This document shows, in pieces, positions 1 to 11,196 of a DNA stretch of 64,000 bases. A model generated the notes under the pieces. The model searched no databases. It saw only the letters and a list, made by a program, of their open reading frames with translations, and was not told the DNA's origin. Position 1 is the stretch's first letter, and every line of letters starts with the position of its first letter. The position numbers were made by a program, and so were the translations under genes. The stretch lies in the NCBI GenBank assembly GCA_015183035.1, contig JACZZP010000003.1, positions 2,542,001 through 2,606,000 of the forward strand, given 5' to 3'. The stretch comes from Meloidogyne chitwoodi. Taxonomy: Eukaryota > Nematoda > Chromadorea > Rhabditida > Meloidogynidae.

Positions 1-1264
1 AAATATATAGCCCTATAAAAATTTTTTATTTTTTTTCTATTTGTTGTTCATCGTCTCGCTTCACTTGGCGTTGTATTCCTTTCAATTCTTTTCTCAAAAT
101 ATTTTTAGTAAAGGAGAGAGCCGCCATTTTTTTTCATAACAATCTTCAGCAGTCCAATCGGCGCCTTTTGTTGCAATTTACAAAAAATGAGTGCGTGATT
201 AATGTTGAGAAAGGGCGGGGAGAAAAATATTAAGAAGAGGGTATTATAGAGGTTTTTTTTAATTTTTTAGTCGGCTGTTATTCATTGTTGTGTGCTTGCT
301 AATGTTTTTTGATAAATTGAGAAAAGGAGACAGACTAGAGAGAAAAAAAAGATGGCGGTAAAAGTGTGGATTGAGAGAAGATTTTTTCGGCTTTCAAAAC
401 TGAGAAAGACTAGTTAAAAAATAATATTTTAAATTTGGGCGATGTTGATTAAAATTGAAAGGATTATATCAAATATTGTTAATAAAAATTATAATTGTTA
501 TTTTAGACATTTTAATATTTTATCCGCAAAAATACAAAAAAAAATGATAATTTTTTTAACCGTCTTATTAAAAACCATTTATTTAAAAATAAAACTAACC
601 GGATATACTCTCCTCTCTTTTAGTTTTCCCCTTCATTTTTCGCAGTAAAAGTTGATACTTGGGCTGAACATCAACATCCGTTATAAACATCGGAAATGGT
701 GTTAATAAATTTAATATATATCACACTTTTTTCTCATTTTATAAAATATTTTTTTTATTTTTTCAAATTTTTATTCTAATTCTTATTTTTTTTGCACCCA
801 TCTGTGCTTGACCTTTTTATTAGAATAAATATTATTAATTTTTATTATTTAAAAAATTTTAAATAATTTTTGGACAATTTTTTAAACATTTTGATCTTTT
901 GAAAATTTTTAAATTTAAATATTCTCATTAAAAAAATTTAAATGTTTTCACATTAAAAATGTTTTATTACTTTTACGCCCTCCCTTTAATGTTGCAATTT
1001 ATTTTTATTAAATATTTATACAAATTTAAAAAAAAAATCTTTTTTCTTCCCAATATTAAGGTTTTTATATAGCACTTTTTTTAATTTAATTAATTTTAAA
1101 TCTTTAATTTTTATATTTTTCTATCCCATTTTTCACGTTTTTTAATGCCTTTCCGGTGCTTTTAAACTTTAATTATATTTTTAAAAATATTCCACAGCAT
1201 TTTGAATTTATTTAAAGGAAAGAAAACACCTCTTAAACATTTATTTTTAATTTTTCTTTGAAAT

Positions 1265-1445
1265 TCTCTAATTTTCTTTAGCAATACTTTTATATATTTT
1301 TAATTACAATTGTAAATCATTTGTTTATTTCTTCCGGAAAGTTATATATTTATTTTTGATTACAATTGTAAATAATTTAAATTTATTTATTCCGGAAAGT
1401 TTTATATATTTTTAGTTACAATTGTAAATAATTTAAACTTATTCC
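1265..1445. repeat. TTCCGGAA-type short tandem repeat, cluster 1
   Basis: About three degenerate copies of a 50-60 bp unit. Each contains a CCGGAAAGTT-like core, a TATATATTT stretch and ATTACAATTGTAAAT, itself an imperfect palindrome. The same elements occur in opposite orientation at 2690-2825. Confidence 0.55.
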
Positions 1446-2689
1446 GTTATTTTTACCTAAAATTGAATAAAATTAAAATATTTTCCTCCCTAAAGGATAA
1501 TATAAAAATATAAACAAAAGTGCCAATAAATATAAATAAATAAATTTGACCGCTATTTTGCTATATCATCAATCTTATTGTTGGCAAAAAAGAAAAAAGT
1601 ATTTTGGCACTTTTATATTCCTTTTTTCTCTCATTTGGACATCTGCTTAACTATTAATTTTTATTTTTACTAAAAGCTCAATTTTCCTTCTCTTTTGACT
1701 TTTTATTGAGAAAAATAATATCATTTACTTAAATCAGACAATGATTAATGTTGAAAAGAATGAGAGAATGAATAATATATTTATTCATACGAGGGTTCCA
1801 AAATCTCTTCAATCGGATCTTTATTTTTAATAATAAATCCATCAATCTCTTTTAAACGATTTTTTATTTGAAGAAAGAACAATAAATACACTTGAATCCC
1901 GTTATAGTGACACTTTTAGGAACAGCCCCTTAGGTGTCACTGATTTTTTTAATTTTTAACATTTTAAATATATTTATTTTATTCACAATCAAAGTAAAGT
2001 TTCCTCATTTTTTGGTGACTATTCATCCATAAATTTTATTTTTCTTATTTACCTTTTTTCCCAATCAAAATCGCGTTCTTCGCCTGTTTTTGTTGGAAGC
2101 ACCTTTCAATGTTTGCCTTAGAGAATTAGCATTTTTACCATCCTTTATATTTTAAATAATATACGTATTAATAAAAAATTATTTATAAAAAAAGTTATGG
2201 ATTATAGTTTTTTAATAGTTTCTATGCCCTTAAATGTCATTATTTTTATTTATTTTAAAATTTTGATTACCCTTTGATTATCCCACAAGTATATTTCTTA
2301 AAAATTCCTCTTGAAATATTAAAATTTAATTCAAGACAATTTCTCTATTTATTTATTAGAGGTGTCAATCGACCAAAATCACCACTATACAAAACAAACA
2401 CCCCACAAAACAAAAAATACCAGTCATCCTTGTCACAATCTTTCTTCCCTTTCGTCCCCCGTGTGTTCACAATTTTAGCAAAAGCCTCGTCACTTTTCTC
2501 ACATTAATCAAATTCATTTTGCCGCTACTTCGATCAATTGTTTTGTCTTGTTTTTACCGCGTGTACCCCTTCCCCCTGATCTGGACTGTCAAATATCATA
2601 GAATAATAATATAATAGTACGAAAAGAAACTGAATAGAGTTTATTGTCTGTAGAAGGATTATATATTAAATTATTTATAGATTTACATT

Positions 2690-2825
2690 GTAAAAATATT
2701 ACTTTCCGGAATAAATAAACTTGAACGATTTACAATTGCAAAAATATATTAAACTTTCCGGAATAAATTAACTTGAAGATTTACAATTGTAATTAAAACT
2801 TTGCGGAAAATATATTTAATTTTAA
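2690..2825. repeat. TTCCGGAA-type short tandem repeat, cluster 2 (inverted)
   Basis: Two to three copies of a unit with ACTTTCCGGAATAAAT, then AACTTGAA and GATTTACAATTG. The order is reversed relative to the cluster near 1330-1445, so the two clusters form a loose inverted pair about 1.3 kb apart. Confidence 0.5.
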
Positions 2826-3717
2826 TAAGCTATATTCTTTTGGGAAAAATAACTTTAATTAAATTAACTCATTATTTTTTTCCGGATAATGTTTTTCCTT
2901 ATATTTTTCAATTTTAGAAACAAATCTTAATATTTTTAAATATTTATTTCTCCATTTTTCACATCTTCAACATTATTTTTTACTTAGCCCTCTCCCCATT
3001 TATTCTCCTTTTTTTACAAAAAATTTCTTTTCGGACAATTTGCAATAGCGCGATCATCATTACCTTTTTTCTTTTGCAAAAGCCACAGCCTAACAATGTT
3101 TTCCGTTTCCGACACTTAACCACATTTATCTGTCTTTTTCTGCCACCCGCTAATTTTCCGCCTTCTTAATTTTGTCTAATTGGGAGTTTTGCATTTTTGT
3201 TTATTTTTGTACGATAACCTTAAAAATCGTTTAATTTTGATTTCCGGAATATTTATGTAATTACAGACGAAGAAACTGAACTAATATTCAAACATTTTTT
3301 TCGGAAAAATTAAAAAAATATATCCAAAAATTCCTGAAAGCTTACAGTAATTTTAAAAGAAAATTAAATTAGTAGAAACAAGTTTAATAATTTTTTATTT
3401 GTTTATTGTAAAAAGACCAATCATCATTAGAATATATAGTAGTATGTATGCGCCTTTTTTGCTCATTTTTATTCTTGCCCCTATTTGTTATATATTCTTT
3501 TTAAATTTTGCTATTCTTTAGTTTCCAAACAAGGAAATTTATTTTAAATAAAATTGTGAATAATTTTGGATATTCTAAAAATGTTTCGAAAATGTTTATA
3601 GATTTATTTTTTAGGTTTCACCAAAAATTTACCAAAGTTGAAGAAGAATTCCTCCATTTGAATAATACAAAATTATTTTCAAAATATTTATTCTAACTTG
3701 AAAAAAACTTTTTAATA

Positions 3718-6056
3718 ATGACAACAACAACAATGTCACCTTTAATGGCTTCGCCAAAAACAAAAGTTTCTACTTTAGATGAAGCTGAAATTGTAGCAGA
3801 ACAATTACTTCGTGTTGCTGAAGCGAGGTAGGACAGAGATATTTTTAGAATTAAGTAAATGTTTTGTAGTATTTTCCGGAAAAGTTTATTTATTAAAAAC
3901 TTTGTTTTATTTTCCGGAAAGTTTACAATGTTTTCCATTTTATTTGTTTTTCCTGGAAAGCTTATTTATTAAAATATTTTGTTTGTTTTTCCGGAAAGTT
4001 TGCATTTTGTTTGTTTTCCTGGAAAAGTTTGCTTTGTTTCTACTGAATGTTTATTATTATCTCATATAACATAATATAAAGTTTTCCGGAAGGTATGTTT
4101 ATGTTTTCCGGAATAGTTTTTATATATTTATGTATATTTTCCCAACATTTATATTATTCTAAATATCATAGAAAAATGCTAATATTTTGCGATTTCTCTA
4201 AAAAAAATTTTACATAATAAAAAACACAATTTTTCTAATGTTCCCATTTTAGGCCATAAATTATCAGAAAATAAATAAAAAATAAATATTTACTAAATTG
4301 TGAGCACCAGACAGCAAACAATTTAGGCTAGCATTATAAAAAATGGGGGAGAATAAAAATGCGCAAGCTAAGATGGGGGAATATATTTTAGTGAAGTTAA
4401 TTTATGTGAATTGGAAAGGATTGGGGAAAAATAAAAAAATATAAATAAATGTTGCCAAATTAAAAATTAATAAAAAATAATAATTATTTTTTAAGAGAAG
4501 CCGTTGAACGACTAGAAAATGAACAACGTGAAGTCCTCGATGGATTAACAGTGCTAGAGAATGATGAAAAATTTTTGTTGAGGTAATAACTTTTTTAAAT
4601 ATTCAAAAAAGTTTAAAATTCGTATAATCGCGTTTTACCTTAAAAAATTATTAGAGCAAAGCAAGCTTTAGCCGATCTTGCTACAGAAAAGCGACTTCAT
4701 ACCGATGCAATTCGCCAAATTGATGAAGATCGCCAAGAACTTTCTCCTGCATTAGAGGAAATGCGTCTAAAACGTCGCCGAACAGAAGCAGATTTAAATG
4801 AACGATATTCTCATGTTCCTTTACTACTATCTCAGCTACAACAACGTGCTAAACTTTTAGAATTAGCATATCCATTAATTGATGATTTATTACCTTCTGG
4901 GATAGCTACAGCAGCTTTTAATAGGTTAAAAAGCTTAGTTTGAGTGACACTTTAAAAAATCATATCCTCCTTTAAAATTGAGCTATAAATATAATTTTTA
5001 TACCAAAAAATAGAGGAGAAAGAGTACTATAAAATGGTGAAAAAATCAAATTTTTATCCCAAAAACTGATTGAGTTATGAATTTTTAAACGTATGTACGT
5101 ACTTTTCGTTTATTTGTCCTCTATTTCCCCATAAAAATTAAAAAAAAAATTTTTTTAATTAAAAAAATTTTTTAGTTATCGATGTACTGAACCAGTGCCT
5201 CAACATATTTCTGATGATTCTCCACCAATTTATTCAGCTTCACTTCCTACACAGACTACAACGCCAACAACTATTCCCTCAATCCTTCAGTCACCTCCCT
5301 CTTCTTTAATGTTTAATTTTCCACAAACAAATGTAGAATCACCTATGCAACAGTTAAATCCAGTTAGCATTATTTTATAAATTTTTTATAATTTTTAAAA
5401 TTTTTAAAATAATTTTAAAATAATTTTCAATTTTTCAAAATGTCCAAAATTTTCAATGTTAAAATAGAAGAATTTCCTCTTTTTTAGCAAGGATTAGCTG
5501 CTTTATTTATGCTACAACATGCTGCTGCTGCCCATCAATTTGTCACGGCAGCAGCCAATAATGCAAATAATCAAACAAATACTCCACCTCTGGGTTTTAA
5601 TGCTTCACAACAATCCCAACTTTTATCACAAGCAATTCGCCATAATTTTATGACAAGGCAAACAAGTCAGATGGGAAATAATAATAATCAATTTCCAATG
5701 CGTGCATTAGAAGAATTGTGATATTTTTAAAATTTTTAATATTTTAATTAATTAAAAATTATTTTTATAGAAGTCGTGCACGCGAGCAACAAGCTAGAAA
5801 ATTGCCAAATGCTGCTCAGAGGAGTGCTGCAGCTCTTGAAAGCACTCATCAATCTCCACCTATGAAGGTTAATAAATTTTTTTAATTGGAAAAAATATAT
5901 TTTCTTTAATATTTTTTAAATATTTAATTTTCCTTTTAGACTTGCGCATCATGTCAAGACCAAATTCACCGAAATGCCCCAGTCTGTCCCAATTGTAAAT
6001 GTAAAAGTCGATCAAAAAATCCTAAGAAACCTCGAACAAAACTGTCTGATCGTTAA
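3718..6056 (+). CDS. ZC4H2: ZC4H2-type zinc finger protein, copy A
   Basis: Seven exons: 3718-3827, 4496-4582, 4655-4924, 5176-5362, 5488-5717, 5771-5867, 5940-6056; 365 aa. Residues about 20-130 are charged and heptad-like (coiled coil). The middle is Pro/Gln/Asn-rich, and the C terminus carries the family finger CASC...[12 protein letters not shown] (last exon) followed by a basic [11 protein letters not shown] tail. That finger and tail are diagnostic of the ZC4H2 family, whose vertebrate member is about 224 aa, nuclear, and linked to neural development and RNF220-dependent ubiquitylation. This copy is longer because of a low-complexity insert between coiled coil and finger. Intron 1 has several TTTCCGGAAA motifs. 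A second, shorter ZC4H2-type gene follows 700 bp downstream on the same strand. The start is the first in-frame ATG of the first supported exon. Family assignment is strong; function is inferred from the family. Confidence 0.88.
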
Positions 6057-6757
6057 TTAAAATTTTGAAGAAAAATAAATAAAATAATTATTAAAATTAA
6101 TTAATAAAAAATAATTTCAATACCCTAAAAATATTTTGTTGTAAATAAAAATGTATTTTTTAGATAAATTAATGATAATTACCTAATTAAATATAGTGTA
6201 TGATAGTGAATAAAGTTGGATGAACAAATGAATTGTAAATTTTCCGGAAAGTTTTTTACAATCTTCTCAATTATAAAATGTTTGTACTATTCTTTCCGGA
6301 AGTTTTTAAAAAGTTTGTAATATTCTTTCCGGAAAAAAACAAATGTTTTGTATTGTTTTTACTTCTTCTTACTATTATAATTCTATCTTTTCCTCCATCT
6401 ATTTAAAAATACACATCTTTAAGCGTTGAGGGTGAATAAAAATGTAAATAAATGGCCTTCCCTCATAAATATAATCTATTTTACCCTTAATACAGGCATT
6501 TAAGTGTCAGCCGATTTATTCAACATAAAAATACCATTTTTTGTATTTTTATCGCTCCGTTGATTTTTTAAAGAAAATGATGAGCTCATCAATAAAAAAT
6601 CATTTTATTCAATATATCCTAAAAAACGTCCCCTCTTTATATTCCTCAATTATTTGCTTCTTCTCTCATTCAGCGTCCTCATCATTAAATTTTTATATTA
6701 AAAAGGTAAAAAAATTAAATTGTTTTTTATTGTATTCATTAAATTTTTTAAATAGAT

Positions 6758-7782
6758 ATGGAACAAATTGAAGATGAAGAAAATTTACAAAATGAAGAAA
6801 ATGAGCAAAAAGAAAAGCAACGTATAACAAATGAACTTTTTAATGTTTCGATTGCAAATTCAGTAATAGAAAAACTTGAGGAATGTTTAGAGCAAGTTGA
6901 TTTATTAAAATGTAAAGTTGATGAAAATATTGAAGATTCTGAAGAATTTAAATTGGATAAGCAACTGAGAGAAGAAAGGGAAACTCATCAAGGAGAAATT
7001 AGAGATATTGAAAAAGTGAGAAAATATTGAAGATTATATTAAAAATAAAATAAACTTTCCGGAAAACTTTATATTAAATAAAATAAACTTATAAATTCCG
7101 GAAAACTTTAATTAACATGTTTTTAATTTTAAAGGATTTGACAGTATTAGAACAATATTTAATACCTTTACGGCAAAAATATCATTTTCAAAGAAAGGAA
7201 TTAATAAAAAAATTAAAGGAAAACGAAGAGAAAATTACTTGTTTCTCTCCTCTAATAAGACAAACACAACAACAATTTAGGCCTTTAGCAACACTTTCAA
7301 TGCCTTTACATCAACAAATGATTATTCAAACATTTTTAAAGCAAGTAAGTCAGTTGATGTTTAAACATGTTCATTTCACAACTTATTTTTCTAAACATTT
7401 TTACAACTTGTTTTTCTAAACATTTTAAAACTTGTTTTTCTAAACATTTTACAATTTGTTTTTCTAAACATTTTACAATTTGCTTTTCTAAACATTTTTA
7501 TTTAGTTTCTTCACCCTCAACAACAAACAATATTACAACAAAATATCCAACCCCAACATTTAAATAGAACAACGCCTATTGTTACTACACAACATCCACC
7601 CCAGAATATCTTACAACAATCAAAAATGAAGGTAAACATTTTAAAAAAAAGATTAAATTTATTTAATTTTTTAGAATTGTCAACATTGCCAAGCTTTTAT
7701 ACACAGAAATGCGCCTACTTGCCCCAACTGCAAACAGAAAATTGTATCAAAAGCGGCGAAAAGAAAATTTGATAAAAGATAA
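6758..7782 (+). CDS. ZC4H2: ZC4H2-type zinc finger protein, copy B
   Basis: Four exons: 6758-7015, 7135-7344, 7506-7631, 7675-7782; 233 aa, close to the usual family length. Residues 1-110 are an acidic then mixed-charge coiled coil, followed by a Gln-rich linker. The last exon encodes CQHC...FIHRNAPTCPNC plus a basic tail (SKAAKRKFDKR), the same C4H2 finger as in the upstream gene. The last-exon boundary is at the same place (just after an SKMK / PPMK stretch) in both genes, supporting tandem duplication followed by strong divergence outside the finger. A TTTTTAAATAG acceptor ends 2 bp before the ATG, as for spliced-leader addition. The second intron contains several near-identical copies of TTTTTCTAAACATTTTACAA. 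Confidence 0.87.
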
Positions 7783-7825
7783 AAATAGACAATTTTTTAA
7801 TTAAAAAAATAAATTTTTAAAAATG

Positions 7826-10710
7826 TTATGAACATATTTGTTTATCTGCTCTACAATCAGCTCTTTCATTTGCAAGGAATAAACGACCATTTTGACAAAC
7901 ACATAGTTGATAATGTGCTGCACCTCCAACACCCGTACTTTTTTCGAGCCCAGACATGAAAATGTTGCTTGATTCAAGACGAATATAACCCTTAAAAAAA
8001 TTTGGTGAAAAATAATTGTTTAACAGACCAACTTGTTTCGCCTTTAATTGAATATCAAATAAAGAATTTATGTTGATTTCTCCAGCACTGCTTAACATTT
8101 CAATGTCTTGACCAGCTTCAACTATTAAACTACGAGTTGGAGACTCAATTCTTTAAAAAGTAATTAATTAATTTTTCTTGATTATTCTACCTCAGAGGAT
8201 TATCAGGCTCTGGGCGTATAATTGCTTGAAAAATATTTTTTAATTTATGGCATTTTGATTTTTGACATTTCGAAAATTTGTTTGGGCATTTTATTTATTT
8301 TTCTAAATTTTTACCTGTTTGTATTGCGCCTTCGAAAACACTGCCACCATCATCTTAAATTAAAAATGTTAATTAGTTATTTATTAATGATTAAAATAAT
8401 AGCTATCCGATAGGAGAATTTTATCCCAATATTTTTTTAATTATTTTTTTTTCAGAAAGAAAAAAATGATCAATTCTTTACGTCCAAATACCTTATTAAT
8501 TGCTTGTAGAGGAGCTATTTTAAATTTAAATTTTATTAAAAATCTTAAAAGTCAATACATTCGAAAGGAAAATTATTCAACTAAATTTCATTCAAGTTCA
8601 AAGCCAAAACACAAAACAAATGTTACAAAGTATTTTTTTTTAATCTTATAAATATGTTTAAAATTAAAAATTTTAGAGAAATTATTAATGTGCAAGATGA
8701 ACGGTTTGATTTTTGAATTTAAGGAGCAAAAAAGCTGGTTAAAAACTTCTCCAATTTTTAGAATTTTCCACTTAACCAGAGCAATTTTAATTTTTTAGGT
8801 CACGTTTAACTTCTGAATTGGCACATAAAGGGAATAAGGAATTAATGAATTGCCATCAACTGTTGCTTGACAATATTTCAAAACATTTAAGTCTTGAAGT
8901 GAATTTAAAAACATATGAAGATATTCCTATTACTCTGAACAATGGAGAGGTAAACAAAATAAAAATTTGAGATTTTTTTAAAATTTTATAGACCCACAAA
9001 CTTTACAAATTTGCCCGAATAACAATGCGCAATCCAACAACAATTGCTATAAATTTTTCTGACAATTTGGAAGTAATGAAAACGGCACGAACTGCCTTAC
9101 AATCGACTGCTGGTGAAAATGTTAATATTCAGGCTGATGGCTTCATGTTATACGTGCCGGTCCCAAAAATAACTAGAGGTTTATTAAACTTACTTTTTGG
9201 ACATTTAAGAGATGTAAATAAAAAACTGATTTAATCTTAGGGGGTGAAGGTTCGAATCCTCTCCGGTCCCAGAAATATTTTTTTAAAATTCACTTTAATT
9301 TTGGCTTTAAAGCTAGTAGAAATAAAGATTTTTCTTCTTTTTTTAATTTAAAAATACTTAGAGCGTAGAGAGGAGATTGCTAATAAAGTAGGAGCTGCTC
9401 TGTTGAAAGAATACAAATTGGCATTGCACCAGGTTTTCTTTAATTTTTTTGTAGTAAACAACTTTAAAGTTTCATCTTTAGATTTATAGCAAATACAGCA
9501 AACTAATTAGCGAATCTACCAAAGAGAAAGACCTGCCAATTCGATTAAACAATGCCTTATTAGCAAAAATGCGAGAACTGTCACAAGAAGGCGAAAAACG
9601 TTGCAAAGAAAGGTCAAAAGCTCTGCTTAGTGAAGTTTTATAATTTTTAAATAGGCTCAAATTTTTGTTTTACGTTTATTTATCGATTAAAATTGTTTTT
9701 GCTTACTTTAAAAAATAAAATCCCTGAACAGGTTCGAACCCGCACCCTCAAAGCAGTCACCTATTCAAGCAACTTACCCAATATCCGAAGATTTTCTAGT
9801 TTCAGTCCAATTTCATTCGAATCAACAAAAAAGAGCGATTTTTTTTGTTCATCTAACACCTCAAAACGGTCACAAACCATTTTTGCCTTTCCATCAGGTT
9901 GAAGATGTAATGCTGCTGTTGTATGTCCAGTATGGTTATGAGCACTAATTGAAACTCCTATAGCTGAATCTATGGAGAGTGTTTGATCCTAATAAGAGAA
10001 AAAATAATAAAAATTATTTTACACTACAAACATCAGCACTGCTCAACTGCGAAAACTGCACAGGTTTTTCAAACTCCGAACGTCCAACCACTTTTCTTGG
10101 TTAAATTTTGTTATTTTATTCTATCATTGTTTTTATATTAATACCTCGTATGCGATCCTCCTCAATCTTTAAGGCACCCATTCCACCCTAAAATTGACAT
10201 TTTGAAATATTTTTAGTTATTGGACGTTTTGAAATTTTTTAGTTATTGGACGTTTTGAAATATTTTCTAATAAATATAGCAATACCAAAGAAAAGTCAAG
10301 AACAGTCATAATCCAAAATGTAAAAGCCAGGTTTATAAAAACGACGAGAGTTAATACAAGAATAAACGCGTAAAGACATCGTTTTCTCCATCCGTAAATT
10401 CCAACTCTATAATTTCTTTTAATTTTTTTTCTTGAAAAAACCTATAAATATCAGAGTCAGGTACAGGTTTAGTACTAGAATGTACTACAGTCACTTGTTG
10501 AGGTGTTGCACCCCGAACAGATGGGGGAAGTTGATATCCATGCGGCGGAGGACTTTTTTGTCTTGGATCAATAGAATCTGCTTTGGCCCATACTGGTTCA
10601 TCATCCAAAATACTTGCAGAATAATGCTGAGAAGGAGATGAAGAAGAAATTGGTGGAAATCTAGGTTGTTGATAATAATAGGCATTTCCTCCATTTGAAC
10701 GCGAATGCAT
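7826..10710 (-). CDS. sgn-1: delta/gamma-type sarcoglycan
   Basis: Eight exons read downward: 10710-10442, 10406-10286, 10187-10145, 10090-10032, 9988-9778, 8353-8315, 8224-8191, 8150-7826; 366 aa, all phases close. It is a type II membrane protein of the muscle dystrophin-associated complex. Evidence: a Pro/Ser-rich cytosolic N terminus, then VGIYGWRKRCLYAFIL leading into a single membrane segment (about residues 98-120), GMGALKIEEDRIR, an extracellular beta-rich region with LRIESPTRSLIVEAG, and the family C-terminal Cys cluster HYQLCVCQNGRLFL...C...C. The intron between exons 5 and 6 (8354-9777) is about 1.4 kb against mostly under 150 bp elsewhere in the gene, and contains the complete opposite-strand MRRF gene. 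A tRNA-like fragment lies at the 5' end of that intron. An orphan ORF on the same strand ends 108 bp upstream of the ATG. The C. elegans delta/gamma member is sgn-1; I transfer the name on family grounds only. Confidence 0.9.
8466..9643 (+). CDS. MRRF: mitochondrial ribosome recycling factor, nested in a sarcoglycan intron
   Basis: Five exons: 8466-8629, 8799-8949, 8992-9178, 9362-9432, 9482-9643; 244 aa. RRF splits post-termination ribosomes together with EF-G2; this form should act in mitochondria because residues 1-55 are basic, Ser/Asn-rich and free of acidic runs, like a matrix-targeting leader. The RRF body is seen in ITMRNPTTIAINFSD..., LYVPVPKITRERREEIANK (equivalent to IRVPLPPLTEERRKEL in bacteria) and a long C-terminal helix. 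The whole gene lies in intron 5 of the oppositely transcribed sarcoglycan gene. Intron 1 contains an 8-bp perfect inverted repeat and intron 3 the 3' half of a tRNA-like sequence. Start chosen as the ATG that opens the leader. Confidence 0.9.
8735..8779. repeat. inverted repeat CTGGTTAA / TTAACCAG in MRRF intron 1
   Basis: Perfect 8-bp arms separated by 29 bp. The right side (TTTTCCACTTAACCAGAG) matches the end of the tRNA-like modules at 20.3 and 21.2 kb (TTTCCACTTAACCAAAAA), so it is probably a worn fragment of the same family. Confidence 0.5.
9239..9271 (+). repeat. tRNA-like 3' fragment in MRRF intron 3
   Basis: Contains a B-box/T-arm (GAAGGTTCGAATCCTCTC) followed by an acceptor-like CCGGTCCCA. 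There is no matching 5' half nearby, so it is not a functional tRNA gene; it is best read as a remnant of a tRNA-derived short repeat. Confidence 0.55.
9721..9777 (-). repeat. tRNA-like fragment in sarcoglycan intron 5
   Basis: On the minus strand it reads GGGTGCGGGTTCGAACCTGTTCAGGGA at its 3' part, a T-arm with a perfect GGTTCGAACC B-box. It begins exactly at the splice donor of exon 5. It lacks a normal D-arm, so it is a pseudo-tRNA or SINE fragment. Confidence 0.5.
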
Positions 10711-10818
10711 AATTTAAAACTTTGTCTATTTTTTAAAGAAAATATTGAAGGTTTTGAAAGAGATAAAAGCAACAGAAAGCCTAAAAGAACGTTGCACTTT
10801 CATCTATCAATAACTGCA

Positions 10819-11094
10819 CTATATCAAGAATTTTTGAACAACTGTTTTATTCTTTCTTGATCCATTTTCTTTTAAATAAGAGTGTCTGATTTTTTTAGAT
10901 TTTTTCCAATGACCAGTTTTAGACGAGTATAGTTTATTACTTATCCATTTTTTGTCTATGGGCGTTTTGTCGCACAATGGAAGCCTTACATTAGAGTAAA
11001 TTTCAACGAATAAATCAAAGTTTGCGAAGACTAAGAAGGCCATAGACTCGAAAAGTTTATTGATCATTGTTTGAACATTATGTCCATTGACCAT
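10819..11094 (-). CDS. orphan 91-aa ORF upstream of sarcoglycan
   Basis: Uninterrupted reading frame, not recognised. The first half is hydrophobic/aromatic (FLVFANFDLFVEIYSNV, about residues 21-37); the C-terminal third is strongly basic (KKSKKIRHSYLKENGSRKNK). It ends 108 bp before the sarcoglycan ATG on the same strand, an operon-like spacing, and is divergent from the + strand gene starting at 11197, so the 100 bp between them could be a shared promoter. No splice evidence and no family match, hence modest confidence; it could also be the last exon of something I cannot see. Confidence 0.4.
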   Translation of the reverse strand: MVNGHNVQTMINKLFESMAFLVFANFDLFVEIYSNVRLPLCDKTPIDKKWISNKLYSSKTGHWKKSKKIRHSYLKENGSRKNKTVVQKFLI

Positions 11095-11196
11095 TTGTAG
11101 ATGAAAAAGGCGGGTAGAAAGAGATTTTTTAATTTTAAGCGTTTTTAAAAATAAAACGGTGTTTCATTAAATTATATTTTTCAGATTTTTAATAAA

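Larger units (their letters stand above)
1..3717. other. AT-rich non-coding region upstream of first gene
   Basis: No ORF here has splice sites, family resemblance or codon structure that I can support; the short open frames are low-complexity. The stretch holds poly-T/poly-A runs, two repeat clusters built on TTCCGGAA (near 1330-1445 and 2690-2825) and a short hairpin at 1906-1941. It probably contains the promoter of the ZC4H2-like gene starting at 3718 and possibly flanking DNA of a gene off the left edge. Confidence 0.6.

Noticed and set aside
442..648. 68-aa ORF near the left edge, and the 77-aa ORF at 2274-2507
   Set aside because: Low-complexity translations of AT-rich DNA with no splice context, family match or conserved features.
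7826..8098. Stand-alone 90-aa minus-strand ORF, first read as a truncated sarcoglycan pseudogene
   Set aside because: Short exons at 8191-8224 and 8315-8353 and further exons at 9778-10710 join it in perfect phase, giving a complete sarcoglycan gene around the nested MRRF gene.
8187..8194. TGAGGTAG on the minus strand (let-7 seed)
   Set aside because: It is the CTGAG/gtag splice donor of a sarcoglycan exon; there is no hairpin or let-7 body around it.
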